Shown here: positions 1 through 5,929 of the stretch, in pieces
Layout: every line of letters begins with the position of its first letter
Position numbering within the stretch: position 1 is the stretch's first letter
Source: an uncultured Lachnospiraceae bacterium
Lineage (GTDB): Bacteria; Bacillota; Clostridia; Lachnospirales; Lachnospiraceae
Reading direction: 5' to 3'
Assembly (NCBI GenBank): GCA_910588405.1
Contig: CAJUPT010000114.1
Coordinates: 1-6,258 of the forward strand
Length of the DNA stretch: 6,258 nt
Program-made: the position numbers and the translations under genes
The notes under the pieces: generated by a model
Databases searched by the model: none
Seen by the model: the letters and a program-made list of their open reading frames with translations, nothing else
Told to the model about the DNA's origin: nothing

Positions 1-471
1 GGTAATCATAACGATGTTGGGGTCGGTAATCCAGTTTACCTTGTGTGCCAGCATGGTGTTGATAATGCCGTATTCCGTATTGAACATCCATTTCCATACC
101 ATGGCTACCGCAGCGGGAGCCACAACCATAGGCAGGAAGAAGATCGCTCTGAATGCTGTCTGTCCTTTGATCTTGGTGTTCAGCATAACTGCCACCACCA
201 GGGAAAGGAGGATGCCGATAGGCACCGTCAGCACACAGAAATAAATGGTGTTTAGGTTTGCCCGCCAGAATTCGGGGCTGGCAAACATCTGAACGTAGTT
301 CTGGATACCTTTGAGCTCATAAAGGCCGAAAGGCAGGGTTTTGGAAAAACTCAGCTTGATCGTGTCGATCAGCGGGTATATGTTTAATACCAAAAGCCCG
401 ATAATGGTGGGCGCGACCATGATATAGGCCCACATGCTTTCAGACTTGGCATGCTTGCTTGCTTTTACCAT
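1..471 (-). CDS. ABC sugar transporter permease, MalF/UgpA type (3' end outside window)
   Basis: This is an integral membrane subunit of a carbohydrate ABC importer. The 157 visible residues start MVKASKHAKSESMWAYIMVA. They contain three hydrophobic segments at about 15-36, 76-97 and 108-129, and the third carries the FRAIFFLPMVVAPAAVAMVW stretch typical of MalF/UgpA/LacF permeases. The family is usually about 290-310 residues, so roughly half is missing, including the cytoplasmic EAA loop that contacts the ATPase. The ATG at 471 is preceded by AGGAGG with a 6-nt spacer, which fixes the start. The gene lies 135 bp downstream of the solute-binding protein gene on the same strand, in the standard binding protein-permease order; a second permease would be expected beyond the window edge. 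The family call is firm, but the substrate cannot be read from this part. Confidence 0.93.
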   Translation of the reverse strand, partial: MVKASKHAKSESMWAYIMVAPTIIGLLVLNIYPLIDTIKLSFSKTLPFGLYELKGIQNYVQMFASPEFWRANLNTIYFCVLTVPIGILLSLVVAVMLNTKIKGQTAFRAIFFLPMVVAPAAVAMVWKWMFNTEYGIINTMLAHKVNWITDPNIVMIT

Positions 472-483
472 ATATAACCTCCT

Positions 484-597
484 AATTTAGTACCGCATCT
501 GTCCTCCCAGCGCAGTATCCGGCAGAGAATTTCGGCCACCCGTGTCCGTAAATCCTCTGAGCGCTGTCCGGTTCGATGCTGAATTTAGTACCGCATC
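484..597. repeat. Structured intergenic repeat bounded by 16-bp direct repeats
   Basis: The 16-mer AATTTAGTACCGCATC occurs exactly at 484-499 and again at 582-597, a period of 98 bp. Between the copies lie nested complementary arms: GCATC 495-499 with GATGC 575-579, CAGCGC 508-513 with GCGCTG 561-566, and CAGAG 523-527 with CTCTG 555-559. The transcript could therefore fold into a long interrupted stem-loop between the binding-protein and permease genes. The layout fits either one unit plus a partial second copy of a tandem repeat, or a small dispersed (MITE- or REP-like) element. A stem at this site could protect or separate the binding-protein message from the permease message, as REP elements do between malE and malF in enterobacteria; that role is inference. 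Confidence 0.6.
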
Positions 598-606
598 CGC
601 AAGTTT

Positions 607-1902
607 TTAATCCTCCAGCGCAGCGTTGTTGATTGCGTCCTGCATGGCTTTCATGCCGTCCTCGAAGGACTGCTGTCCGGAATAAATTTTCAGCAGATTG
701 TCGGATACCTGTGTTTTCCAGGTGGGGCGATATTTATTGTTGACTGACTGAACGCCGTATTCAAACATATCTGTGAAACAGCTTACATTCAGTTTGTAAT
801 CAAATTGATCGAATACATTGACCCATGTATCTTCCAGCCCTATGTAGGCGGGGATTGCCGCACCGGATTCGCCCTGAACCCGCTGGCCTTCTTCGGAACC
901 CATAAAACGGAGCAGGTCTTTTACGATCTCATAATTTTTTCCGGTGGGGGAGGTGGCGTAGCAGAGGCCGTTGGAGATGGTGGCACGTCCGTCGCCGTTG
1001 GCCGGATTGGGGCATTTGGGCAGAACAGCCACGTCCCATTTTCCCTGCATGTTAGGGTAATTGTTCATTTCCTGCAGGATGTTCCAGTTTCCCTCAAAGA
1101 ACATGGCGCCCTGCTCGGAGAAAAAGGCGGTTCCCGGAGCGGTTTCCGCAAAGTAGTTCTGGTCGGGACACCAGTCGTTTTTCTGCAGGTCCATGTAGAA
1201 CCGCATGGCGTCGATGGTGGCCTGCTGGTCAAAGCCGCCGGTGATGTTGTCCTCGGATAAGATGCAGCCGCCATTCTGGTATACAAAGTTCCAGTAGCCA
1301 AGCTGATCGTCGCCGTAGGCCATATATCCGTATTTTCCGGTGGCGTCGTAGATTTTCTGTGAAGCGTCGCACAGATCATCCCATGTCCAGGTTTCGTCGG
1401 GATAAGGTACCTTGGCCGCGTCAAACATTTCTTTGTTGTACACAAGACCTACCGTATCCTTGTCTTTGGGGACGCCGTAATATCTTCCGTCACTGCCCTG
1501 TACATTGGACAGGGATATTTCGGAAAAGTGTTCCTGGAAGAATCCGGGCTGTCCGACCTCGTCATACAGGTCGGTAAGATCGGCGATCTTTCCGTAATCC
1601 GCATACTTCAGGATTTCGTTGGTGTGCATCCAGAAGATGTCGGGCATCTGATTGGAGATGGCGGCGGCCTCCAGCTTGGTCCAGTATTCGTTCCAACTTG
1701 TTACCTGAACCTCCACTACCACGTCCGGATGCTGTGCGGTGTACGCATCGCATACGGCCTGCATGCCATCTCTCTGATAAACATCCCAGATCTGGAATGT
1801 AAGATGGGTTTTTCCGTCCGCGGAGCCGTTGCTGCAGCCGGTTGCCAGGGCCACAAGGATACATACCAATGACAGTATCGTTGCTTTTTTGAGCTTTTTC
1901 AC
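607..1902 (-). CDS. ABC sugar transporter solute-binding lipoprotein
   Basis: This is the extracytoplasmic receptor of the carbohydrate importer, expected to be tethered to the outer face of the membrane. Of its 431 residues, 1-22 form a signal peptide (KKLKK basic start, hydrophobic core) ending in an ATG-C lipobox with the lipidated Cys at 23. The mature part shows the family 1 sugar-binding (MalE/UgpB-like) pattern: a first strand around LTFQIWDVY (34-42), a conserved MPDIFWMH segment (86-93), and a C-terminal ISNGLCYATSPTGKNYEIVKD-type region that precedes the closing helix. Length is normal for the family. The start is a GTG at 1902, preceded by AGGAGG with a 7-nt spacer. It is the first gene of the minus-strand operon, transcribed away from the AraC-type regulator that probably controls it. 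The residues that would identify the sugar are not recognisable by eye. Confidence 0.95.
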   Translation of the reverse strand: MKKLKKATILSLVCILVALATGCSNGSADGKTHLTFQIWDVYQRDGMQAVCDAYTAQHPDVVVEVQVTSWNEYWTKLEAAAISNQMPDIFWMHTNEILKYADYGKIADLTDLYDEVGQPGFFQEHFSEISLSNVQGSDGRYYGVPKDKDTVGLVYNKEMFDAAKVPYPDETWTWDDLCDASQKIYDATGKYGYMAYGDDQLGYWNFVYQNGGCILSEDNITGGFDQQATIDAMRFYMDLQKNDWCPDQNYFAETAPGTAFFSEQGAMFFEGNWNILQEMNNYPNMQGKWDVAVLPKCPNPANGDGRATISNGLCYATSPTGKNYEIVKDLLRFMGSEEGQRVQGESGAAIPAYIGLEDTWVNVFDQFDYKLNVSCFTDMFEYGVQSVNNKYRPTWKTQVSDNLLKIYSGQQSFEDGMKAMQDAINNAALED

Positions 1903-1981
1903 AAGCTTCCCTCCTTTTGGTTAGTTTGCGCACTCTCAGAATCTCTTGACGCCTGCTTCTGCGGCTGATTTCGGTCGGTTC

Positions 1982-2030
1982 TGCATAAATGATTCGGCAT
2001 ACGCCCCACGTATGTCTGATGATTTATGCA
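1982..2030. promoter_or_regulatory. 49-nt imperfect palindrome in the importer leader
   Basis: The outer arms TGCATAAAT (1982-1990) and ATTTATGCA (2022-2030) are perfectly complementary. The inner arms CATACG (1998-2003) and CGTATG (2009-2014) close on a 5-nt loop. The connecting segment 1991-1997 versus 2015-2021 pairs for most positions if G-U pairs are allowed. It lies 80-128 nt upstream of the binding-protein start. No T-run follows on either strand, so it is not a simple terminator. It could be an mRNA leader hairpin or a regulator binding site; the sequence does not decide. Confidence 0.5.
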
Positions 2031-2038
2031 TATCTGAC

Positions 2039-2072
2039 AAAAAACATCTCACAAAGTCAAACACTGTGAGAT
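2039..2072 (-). terminator. Terminator-like hairpin in the importer leader (possible attenuator)
   Basis: Read on the minus strand, an 8-bp stem (ATCTCACA, 2072-2065, with TGTGAGAT, 2053-2046) closes an 11-nt loop. One G and then six T's follow (2044-2039). This is the shape of an intrinsic terminator, though the stem is only 3/8 GC. It points at the binding-protein gene from within its presumed leader, so if it works it would be a conditional stop rather than the end of an upstream gene, because no minus-strand gene lies upstream nearby. It might instead be a protein-binding site. Confidence 0.35.
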
Positions 2073-2105
2073 TCCGGGGGTACATTAGCCTAAAAACTTC
2101 AGGCT

Positions 2106-2134
2106 TTTATACAAAAATTGTACCAATTTACCCA
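2106..2134 (-). promoter_or_regulatory. Weak candidate promoter for the importer operon
   Basis: On the minus strand a TATAAA -10 candidate (2111-2106), directly preceded by TG, has a poor -35 candidate TGGGTA (2134-2129) with a 17-bp spacer. A poor -35 is what an activator-dependent promoter would show, and an AraC-type activator is encoded next door. It would give a leader of about 200 nt containing both hairpins above. Other placements in this AT-rich DNA are possible. Confidence 0.3.
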
Positions 2135-2163
2135 TTTCACGTATATAAATCATAAAAACACTT

Positions 2164-2222
2164 ATATACCAAAATGAAAAATATATACATTTTTTGGTTT
2201 ATGTGTTATCATTTTGGTATAT
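2164..2222. promoter_or_regulatory. Perfect 14-bp inverted repeat and half-site array, candidate AraC-type operator
   Basis: ATATACCAAAATGA (2164-2177) is the exact reverse complement of TCATTTTGGTATAT (2209-2222), with a 31-bp spacer. A related motif, TTTTTTGGTTTA, sits between the arms near 2190-2200. Another on the minus strand, TAAATTGGTACA, is the complement of 2119-2130. The recurring core is TTTTGGTATA. Multiple copies of such a core on both strands between a transporter operon and a divergent AraC-family gene are what an AraC-type operator array looks like. The link to this regulator is inference from position. Confidence 0.5.
2184..2212 (+). promoter_or_regulatory. Candidate promoter of the AraC-type regulator
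   Basis: TATACA (2184-2189, 4/6 to the sigma-A -35) and TATCAT (2207-2212, 5/6 to the -10) are separated by 17 bp. The start codon lies 56 bp beyond the -10. The site falls between and into the arms of the 14-bp inverted repeat, so a protein bound there would be expected to block it (possible autoregulation). The match is moderate, in AT-rich DNA. Confidence 0.3.
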
Positions 2223-2268
2223 GGATTGATTCTGTGTCAGATTGACGCAAGAAGGGGAGGCTCCGTTC

Positions 2269-3126
2269 ATGGACAAAAGAGTTAAGTTTGATGTTTTTCA
2301 AGGTGGTAAAAATATTGACATAACCATGTTTCAGTACGGGTGGGAACAGTGTCTGCCCATGCACTCCTACGGCCCGGCCAAGCGGAATCATTATCTGTTC
2401 CATTATGTTCTGTCAGGGAAAGGATTTTTAAGCTCCAACAATACGGCCGGGGAAACGAAATTGTATAAGCTGGAGGCCTGCCAGGGATTTCTGATTTGTC
2501 CCGGGCAGGTGAATACCTATTACGCCGACGACAAAAAACCTTGGGAGTATGCCTGGGTGGAATTTGACGGACTGAAAGCCGTGGAGTTTATGCGGCAGTC
2601 CGGCGTGGATTTTGATCATCCGGTATACCGGTTAAAAAAGCGGGAGCTGCATGTTTACATCAAAAGCGAGATTATGCAGCTGGTAGACAATCCTTACAAT
2701 TCTGACGTCAATCAGATCGGTCATTTGTATCTTTTTTTTGACGGGCTGATCAGGGGAGGGGGGGCGATCGCGAAAGGCTCCCAGTCCTCCGGAAAACTGA
2801 GGGACGCCTATGTGCGGGAAGCGATTTCGTTTATTGAACAGAATTACGGCGACGATATTACGGTGGAGGATATCGCCGATTACTGCAGCCTGAACCGGAA
2901 CTATCTTGGAAAGCTGTTTAAGGAGAACACCAATCAGACGCTTCAGCATTTTCTTATTTATTATCGGATGACAAAGGCTTCGGAATATCTGAAATATTCC
3001 GATATGACAGTGGGGGAGATCGGAAAAATGTGCGGCTATCAGAACCAGCTGCATTTTTCCAGGGCCTTTAAAAATATCTATGGAGTATCTCCCAATCACT
3101 GGCGGGAGAAAAACAAACTTGTTTAA
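2269..3126 (+). CDS. AraC/MsmR-family transcriptional regulator with cupin-type sensor domain
   Basis: This is a 285-residue one-component regulator. Residues about 10-110 resemble the AraC ligand-binding cupin, with HYVLSGKGFL and the LICPGQVNTYYADD turn followed by WEYAWVEFDG, the pattern of MsmR-like sugar regulators. Residues 177-285 form the double helix-turn-helix DNA-binding domain: first HTH at about 197-219 (ITVEDIADYCSLNRNYLGKLF), second at about 246-269 (MTVGEIGKMCGY...FSRAFKN), and the closing signature YGVSPNHWR. An upstream TTG at 2242 is in frame, but the ATG at 2269 has GGGGAGG 8 nt before it and gives the normal N-terminus, so it is preferred. The gene is divergent from the sugar importer operon, whose activator it probably is. 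Its coding sequence contains an 8-T run (2732-2739) and a 7-G run (2758-2764). The family is certain; the ligand is unknown. Confidence 0.94.
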   Translation: MDKRVKFDVFQGGKNIDITMFQYGWEQCLPMHSYGPAKRNHYLFHYVLSGKGFLSSNNTAGETKLYKLEACQGFLICPGQVNTYYADDKKPWEYAWVEFDGLKAVEFMRQSGVDFDHPVYRLKKRELHVYIKSEIMQLVDNPYNSDVNQIGHLYLFFDGLIRGGGAIAKGSQSSGKLRDAYVREAISFIEQNYGDDITVEDIADYCSLNRNYLGKLFKENTNQTLQHFLIYYRMTKASEYLKYSDMTVGEIGKMCGYQNQLHFSRAFKNIYGVSPNHWREKNKLV

Positions 3127-3143
3127 AGAGGCTGCAAAACAAA

Positions 3144-3177
3144 GCGGGCTCCGAGGGAAAGTGAATCGGGGAGCCGC
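3144..3177 (+). other. GC-rich hairpin between regulator and ParB-BMP gene
   Basis: GGCTCC (3147-3152) pairs with GGAGCC (3170-3175). The stem extends by two more pairs if G3146 is bulged, around a 17-nt loop. No T-run follows, so it is not expected to end transcription. It lies in the 84-bp gap before the next gene, and read-through of both genes from one promoter is likely. Confidence 0.3.
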
Positions 3178-3210
3178 TGTAAAACCGCAAACGGAATTAG
3201 GAGTTGAAAT

Positions 3211-5136
3211 ATGTCTGCTGCTGAATATGCGAAAGCCTGTAAAATGGCTCAGAAAATTTACCGCCAAGATATGGCGGAGAGACGGTATCCTTATCTGAAG
3301 GTGCTGGATGAGATTCTGCCCTTTGTAAAGACGGCGGGGGAGCGGGATCTGGGTCTGATCGAGATTCCCATCGAGCGGATTGTGGGAACGAAAACGGCGG
3401 GGAGAACCAAAGCCTTTGCAAGCAATTTTATGCCGCTGCTTTCGGAATCTTCCGAATTCGCGTCAAAATGGATTACCCTGTACAATTCCCATATCGAAGA
3501 GGGGATCAGAGAGCCGGTGATCGCCTGCGAGTTTATGAATGAATACTATATTATAGAAGGCAATAAACGGGTCAGCGTGCTGAAATACTCCGGGGCGGTG
3601 TCCGTGTCCGGATATGTTACCAGAATTATCCCGGTGTTGGATGATTCAAAAGAGGTTAAAATATATTATGAATTTATGGATTTTAACCGGGATTCCAGGA
3701 TGAACACCATCTATTTCACCAGGCCGGGCAGCTTTCGGAAGCTGTGCGAGCTGACGGGAAAGGAGCCGGGAGAGCCCTGGTCCGAGGATGACAGGCGGCT
3801 TTTGTCCTCCTGCCTCCTTCATTTTACCAAGGTATTCAGGGAAAAAGGCGGCGGCAAAATCGGCATTACCCCGGGAGATGCTCTGCTGGTTTATTTGAAT
3901 GTGTACGGCTATGAGGGCATGGTGGATAAGCCGGGAGAAATGCTGAAAAAGGAGCTTGCGCCTCTCTGGGACGATATCGAGGCGCTGCCGGAAGCGGAAA
4001 TTGTGAATGTGGTCATGCAGCCGGAAGAGGAACGGTCAAAAAACCTGATTCAGAAACTGATCGAGCCGGTGTTTCTTCCCCATCGGCTTAAAGTGGGTTT
4101 TCTCTATTATAGAACGGCCAAATCTTCCAGCTGGACCTACAATCATGATCTGGGGCGGCTGTATCTGGAAAACAATATGGCCGGGCAGCTGGACATTCAT
4201 GTATATGACGGGATCGAGACGGATGAACAGTGTCTTGAACAGATCGAGCAGGCCGTCAAAGACGGGTGTACGGTGCTGTTTACCACCTCTCCCCGTTTTC
4301 TGGGGCCCAGCATGAAAGCCGGGATGAAGCATCCCCAGGTGAAGATCCTGAACTGCTCGCTGAATTCTTACAGCGGCCATATGCGTACTTATTACGGACG
4401 GCTCTATGAGGCGAAGTTCCTGGTGGGCATGCTGGCGGGTATTCTGACCCGGACCGAGGGGATCGGTTATATTGCGGATTTCCCGATTTTCGGAACGCCG
4501 GCGGCTGTCAATGCCTTTTCTCTGGGGGTGAAGATGGTGAATCCCACGGCGAAGGTACATCTGGCCTGGTCCACCCGGAAGGACTGCGACGTTTATCAGC
4601 TGCTGACGGATGCATGTGTCAGCCATATTTCGGGAAGGGAGCTTTTAGCCCCACTGCATTCTTCCAGAAAATACGGGCTGTATGACCTGGAGGATGAGAA
4701 GGGTAAGGCGCTGGCCGTGGCCATCTGGCACTGGGGGAAATTTTACCAGCGCATTCTCCAGACGATATTAAACGGGAACTGGAAGCGGACTTCCCAGGTC
4801 CATGAGGGGGAGTCTGTGAATTACTGGTGGGGGATTTCCTCCGGTATGATCGACCTGGCCTGTTCTCAGACCATTCCGGAGCGAACCCGGGCGCTGGTGG
4901 AGCTGGTGCGAAAGCAGATCGTAAACGGCAGCTTCCAGATCTTCTCCGGCGACATTCCCGATCAGCAGGGCGTAATGCGCTGCGCAGGAAACCGGACGCT
5001 GACGCCTGAGGAGATTATCCGGATGGACTGGCTGGCGGACAATGTGGTGGGGGAGATCCCCACGGAGGATCAGCTGGTGGAGGAAGCGGTGTCGATGGTG
5101 AAGATACAGGGGATATATTCGGCGAATCTGATGTAA
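3211..5136 (+). CDS. Cytoplasmic ParB/Srx-like and BMP (PnrA-type) ligand-binding domain fusion protein
   Basis: The 641-residue protein has no signal peptide or lipobox and begins MSAAEYAKACKMAQKIYRQD. Residues about 47-140 look like a ParB/sulfiredoxin-fold domain: a strand GLIEIPIERIVG, then REPVIACEF, then the box EGNKRVSVLKY (116-126), which matches the ParB-type G-x-x-R motif. Residues about 150-290 are a mixed helical region I do not recognise. From about 293 to 560 it follows the BMP family (PnrA/TmpC nucleoside-binding and Med-like): KVGFLYYR...SSWTYNHDLGRLYLE, YGRLYEAKFLVGMLAG, GYIADFPIFGTPAAVNAFSLG, VNP.AKVHLAWS, and WHWGKFYQRILQTILNGNW. BMP proteins normally serve ABC importers outside the membrane, whereas this one should stay inside the cell and act as a sensor; the output is unknown. 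The start ATG has TAGGAG 7 nt upstream. The gene follows the AraC-type gene by 84 bp and is probably co-transcribed with it. Confidence 0.88.
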   Translation: MSAAEYAKACKMAQKIYRQDMAERRYPYLKVLDEILPFVKTAGERDLGLIEIPIERIVGTKTAGRTKAFASNFMPLLSESSEFASKWITLYNSHIEEGIREPVIACEFMNEYYIIEGNKRVSVLKYSGAVSVSGYVTRIIPVLDDSKEVKIYYEFMDFNRDSRMNTIYFTRPGSFRKLCELTGKEPGEPWSEDDRRLLSSCLLHFTKVFREKGGGKIGITPGDALLVYLNVYGYEGMVDKPGEMLKKELAPLWDDIEALPEAEIVNVVMQPEEERSKNLIQKLIEPVFLPHRLKVGFLYYRTAKSSSWTYNHDLGRLYLENNMAGQLDIHVYDGIETDEQCLEQIEQAVKDGCTVLFTTSPRFLGPSMKAGMKHPQVKILNCSLNSYSGHMRTYYGRLYEAKFLVGMLAGILTRTEGIGYIADFPIFGTPAAVNAFSLGVKMVNPTAKVHLAWSTRKDCDVYQLLTDACVSHISGRELLAPLHSSRKYGLYDLEDEKGKALAVAIWHWGKFYQRILQTILNGNWKRTSQVHEGESVNYWWGISSGMIDLACSQTIPERTRALVELVRKQIVNGSFQIFSGDIPDQQGVMRCAGNRTLTPEEIIRMDWLADNVVGEIPTEDQLVEEAVSMVKIQGIYSANLM

Positions 5137-5177
5137 TGGTATTTAAAATCCGGCCGTAAGAATTTTTAACCCTGTCA

Positions 5178-5222
5178 AAATATCCGAAAACACAGTTGAA
5201 CGGGTGAATGGTCAGGATATTT
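5178..5222. repeat. 8-bp inverted repeat in the gap before the phosphoesterase gene
   Basis: AAATATCC (5178-5185) and GGATATTT (5215-5222) are perfect complements around a 29-nt spacer. The 172-bp gap (5137-5308) has no convincing terminator for the upstream gene and only a weak promoter candidate, TTGAAC (5195-5200) with TATTTG (5218-5223) at a 17-bp spacing, which overlaps the right arm. It could be an operator or chance in AT-rich DNA. Confidence 0.25.
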
Positions 5223-5308
5223 GTTCTGATGATTGATACTGCTTTAGTGTTTCTGAACAGTGATGTGTGAAAATTACTTTGTGGGTTTATCGCGGGACGG
5301 ATGATGAG

Positions 5309-5929
5309 ATGAAAATTTTGGCAATTTCCGATAAGGAATCAAAAATACTATGGGATTATTTTGACAAGAGTCAGCTGGAGGGGATCGACGTGATCCTCTC
5401 CTGCGGTGATCTGGCTCCGGAATATCTGTCTTTTCTGGCAACTTTTTTTAAGGGGCCTGTTCTTTATGTCCACGGAAATCATGACGCTTCCTATGAGGAA
5501 AAGCCGCCGGAGGGCTGTATCTGTATCGAGGACCGGCTGTATGAATATCAGGGGGTCCGGTTTCTGGGTCTGGGCGGTTCCATGCGGTACAAGCCGGGCC
5601 CTCATCAGTATACCCAGGCCCAGATGACAAGGCGTGCCGCCAGGTTGTGGTTTTCCATCAGGCGCGCAAAGGGCTTCGACGTGCTGGTAACTCATGCCCC
5701 GGCCAAAGGGCTTGGGGACGGGACAAGTCTGACTCATACGGGGTTTACGGCCTTCCGCGGGCTTTTGGAGCGGTGGAAGCCTGCCTATATGGTGCATGGA
5801 CATGTGCATCTGAATTATAATCCGCTGGCGAAGCGGGTGAGGCGGTTTGGAGAGACGGTGATTGTGAATGCGTATGAGAAGACGGTGATTGAGATGGGGG
5901 GGAGGGTGAAAGATTCTCATAAAGCTTGA
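5309..5929 (+). CDS. Calcineurin-like metallophosphoesterase, short, with variant motif I
   Basis: This 206-residue cytoplasmic protein is predicted to hydrolyse phosphoester bonds using a two-metal centre. The metal motifs run in order: SDKES (7-11) in place of the usual D-x-H, CGD (32-34), GNHD (56-59), THAP (128-131) and GHVH (164-167). The first motif keeps Asp8 but has Glu10 where the family usually has His, so one metal site may differ. The open frame could start at a GTG at 5267, but that adds 14 residues with no family resemblance. The ATG at 5309 gives the canonical MKILAISD start, although its ribosome binding site (GGGACGG, 8 nt upstream) is poor. It is 172 bp downstream of the ParB-BMP gene and may or may not share its transcript. 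The substrate is unknown; nucleotide or phosphodiester hydrolysis are the usual options. Confidence 0.9.
   Translation: MKILAISDKESKILWDYFDKSQLEGIDVILSCGDLAPEYLSFLATFFKGPVLYVHGNHDASYEEKPPEGCICIEDRLYEYQGVRFLGLGGSMRYKPGPHQYTQAQMTRRAARLWFSIRRAKGFDVLVTHAPAKGLGDGTSLTHTGFTAFRGLLERWKPAYMVHGHVHLNYNPLAKRVRRFGETVIVNAYEKTVIEMGGRVKDSHKA

Larger units (their letters stand above)
1903..2268. promoter_or_regulatory. Divergent control region between importer and AraC-type regulator
   Basis: This 366-bp gene-free stretch is AT-rich, especially from 2090 to 2225, and must contain the promoters of both the minus-strand importer operon and the plus-strand regulator. It is crowded with inverted repeats, listed separately: 1982-2030, 2046-2072 and 2164-2222. 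There is also an 8-bp pair, GTATATAA at 2141-2148 with TTATATAC at 2162-2169; its right arm overlaps the left arm of the 14-bp repeat, so the two pairings exclude each other. A plus-strand open frame at 1946-2155 has no ribosome binding site and no protein-like composition, and is not called a gene. Confidence 0.75.

Noticed and set aside
14..244. Plus-strand 76-codon open frame at the left edge
   Set aside because: It is the antisense shadow of the permease gene, which has clear membrane segments and a good ribosome binding site.
805..1260. Plus-strand 151-codon open frame
   Set aside because: It lies wholly antisense to the sugar-binding-protein gene, has no ribosome binding site and no protein-like pattern.
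1946..2155. Plus-strand 69-codon open frame in the divergent control region
   Set aside because: It has no ribosome binding site, runs through the hairpins, and has no recognisable protein pattern.
3125..3195. Resemblance of GGGAAAGTGAATCGGGGAGC...CGCTGTAA to the core of a cobalamin riboswitch
   Set aside because: Only loose fragments match. The GGTGAAAATCC and CCCGC-ACTGT cores are not intact, and the gap of 84 bp is too short for the roughly 200-nt element unless it overlaps the end of the regulator gene. Neighbouring genes have no cobalamin link.
4036..4626. Minus-strand 196-codon open frame
   Set aside because: It is antisense to the BMP part of the fusion gene. Its His/Gln/Pro/Arg-rich composition is typical of a reversed coding strand.
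5145..5170. Possible terminator after the ParB-BMP gene (TTAAAAT ... ATTTTTAA)
   Set aside because: The stem is AT-only and imperfect, with no GC core, so it does not qualify as an intrinsic terminator.
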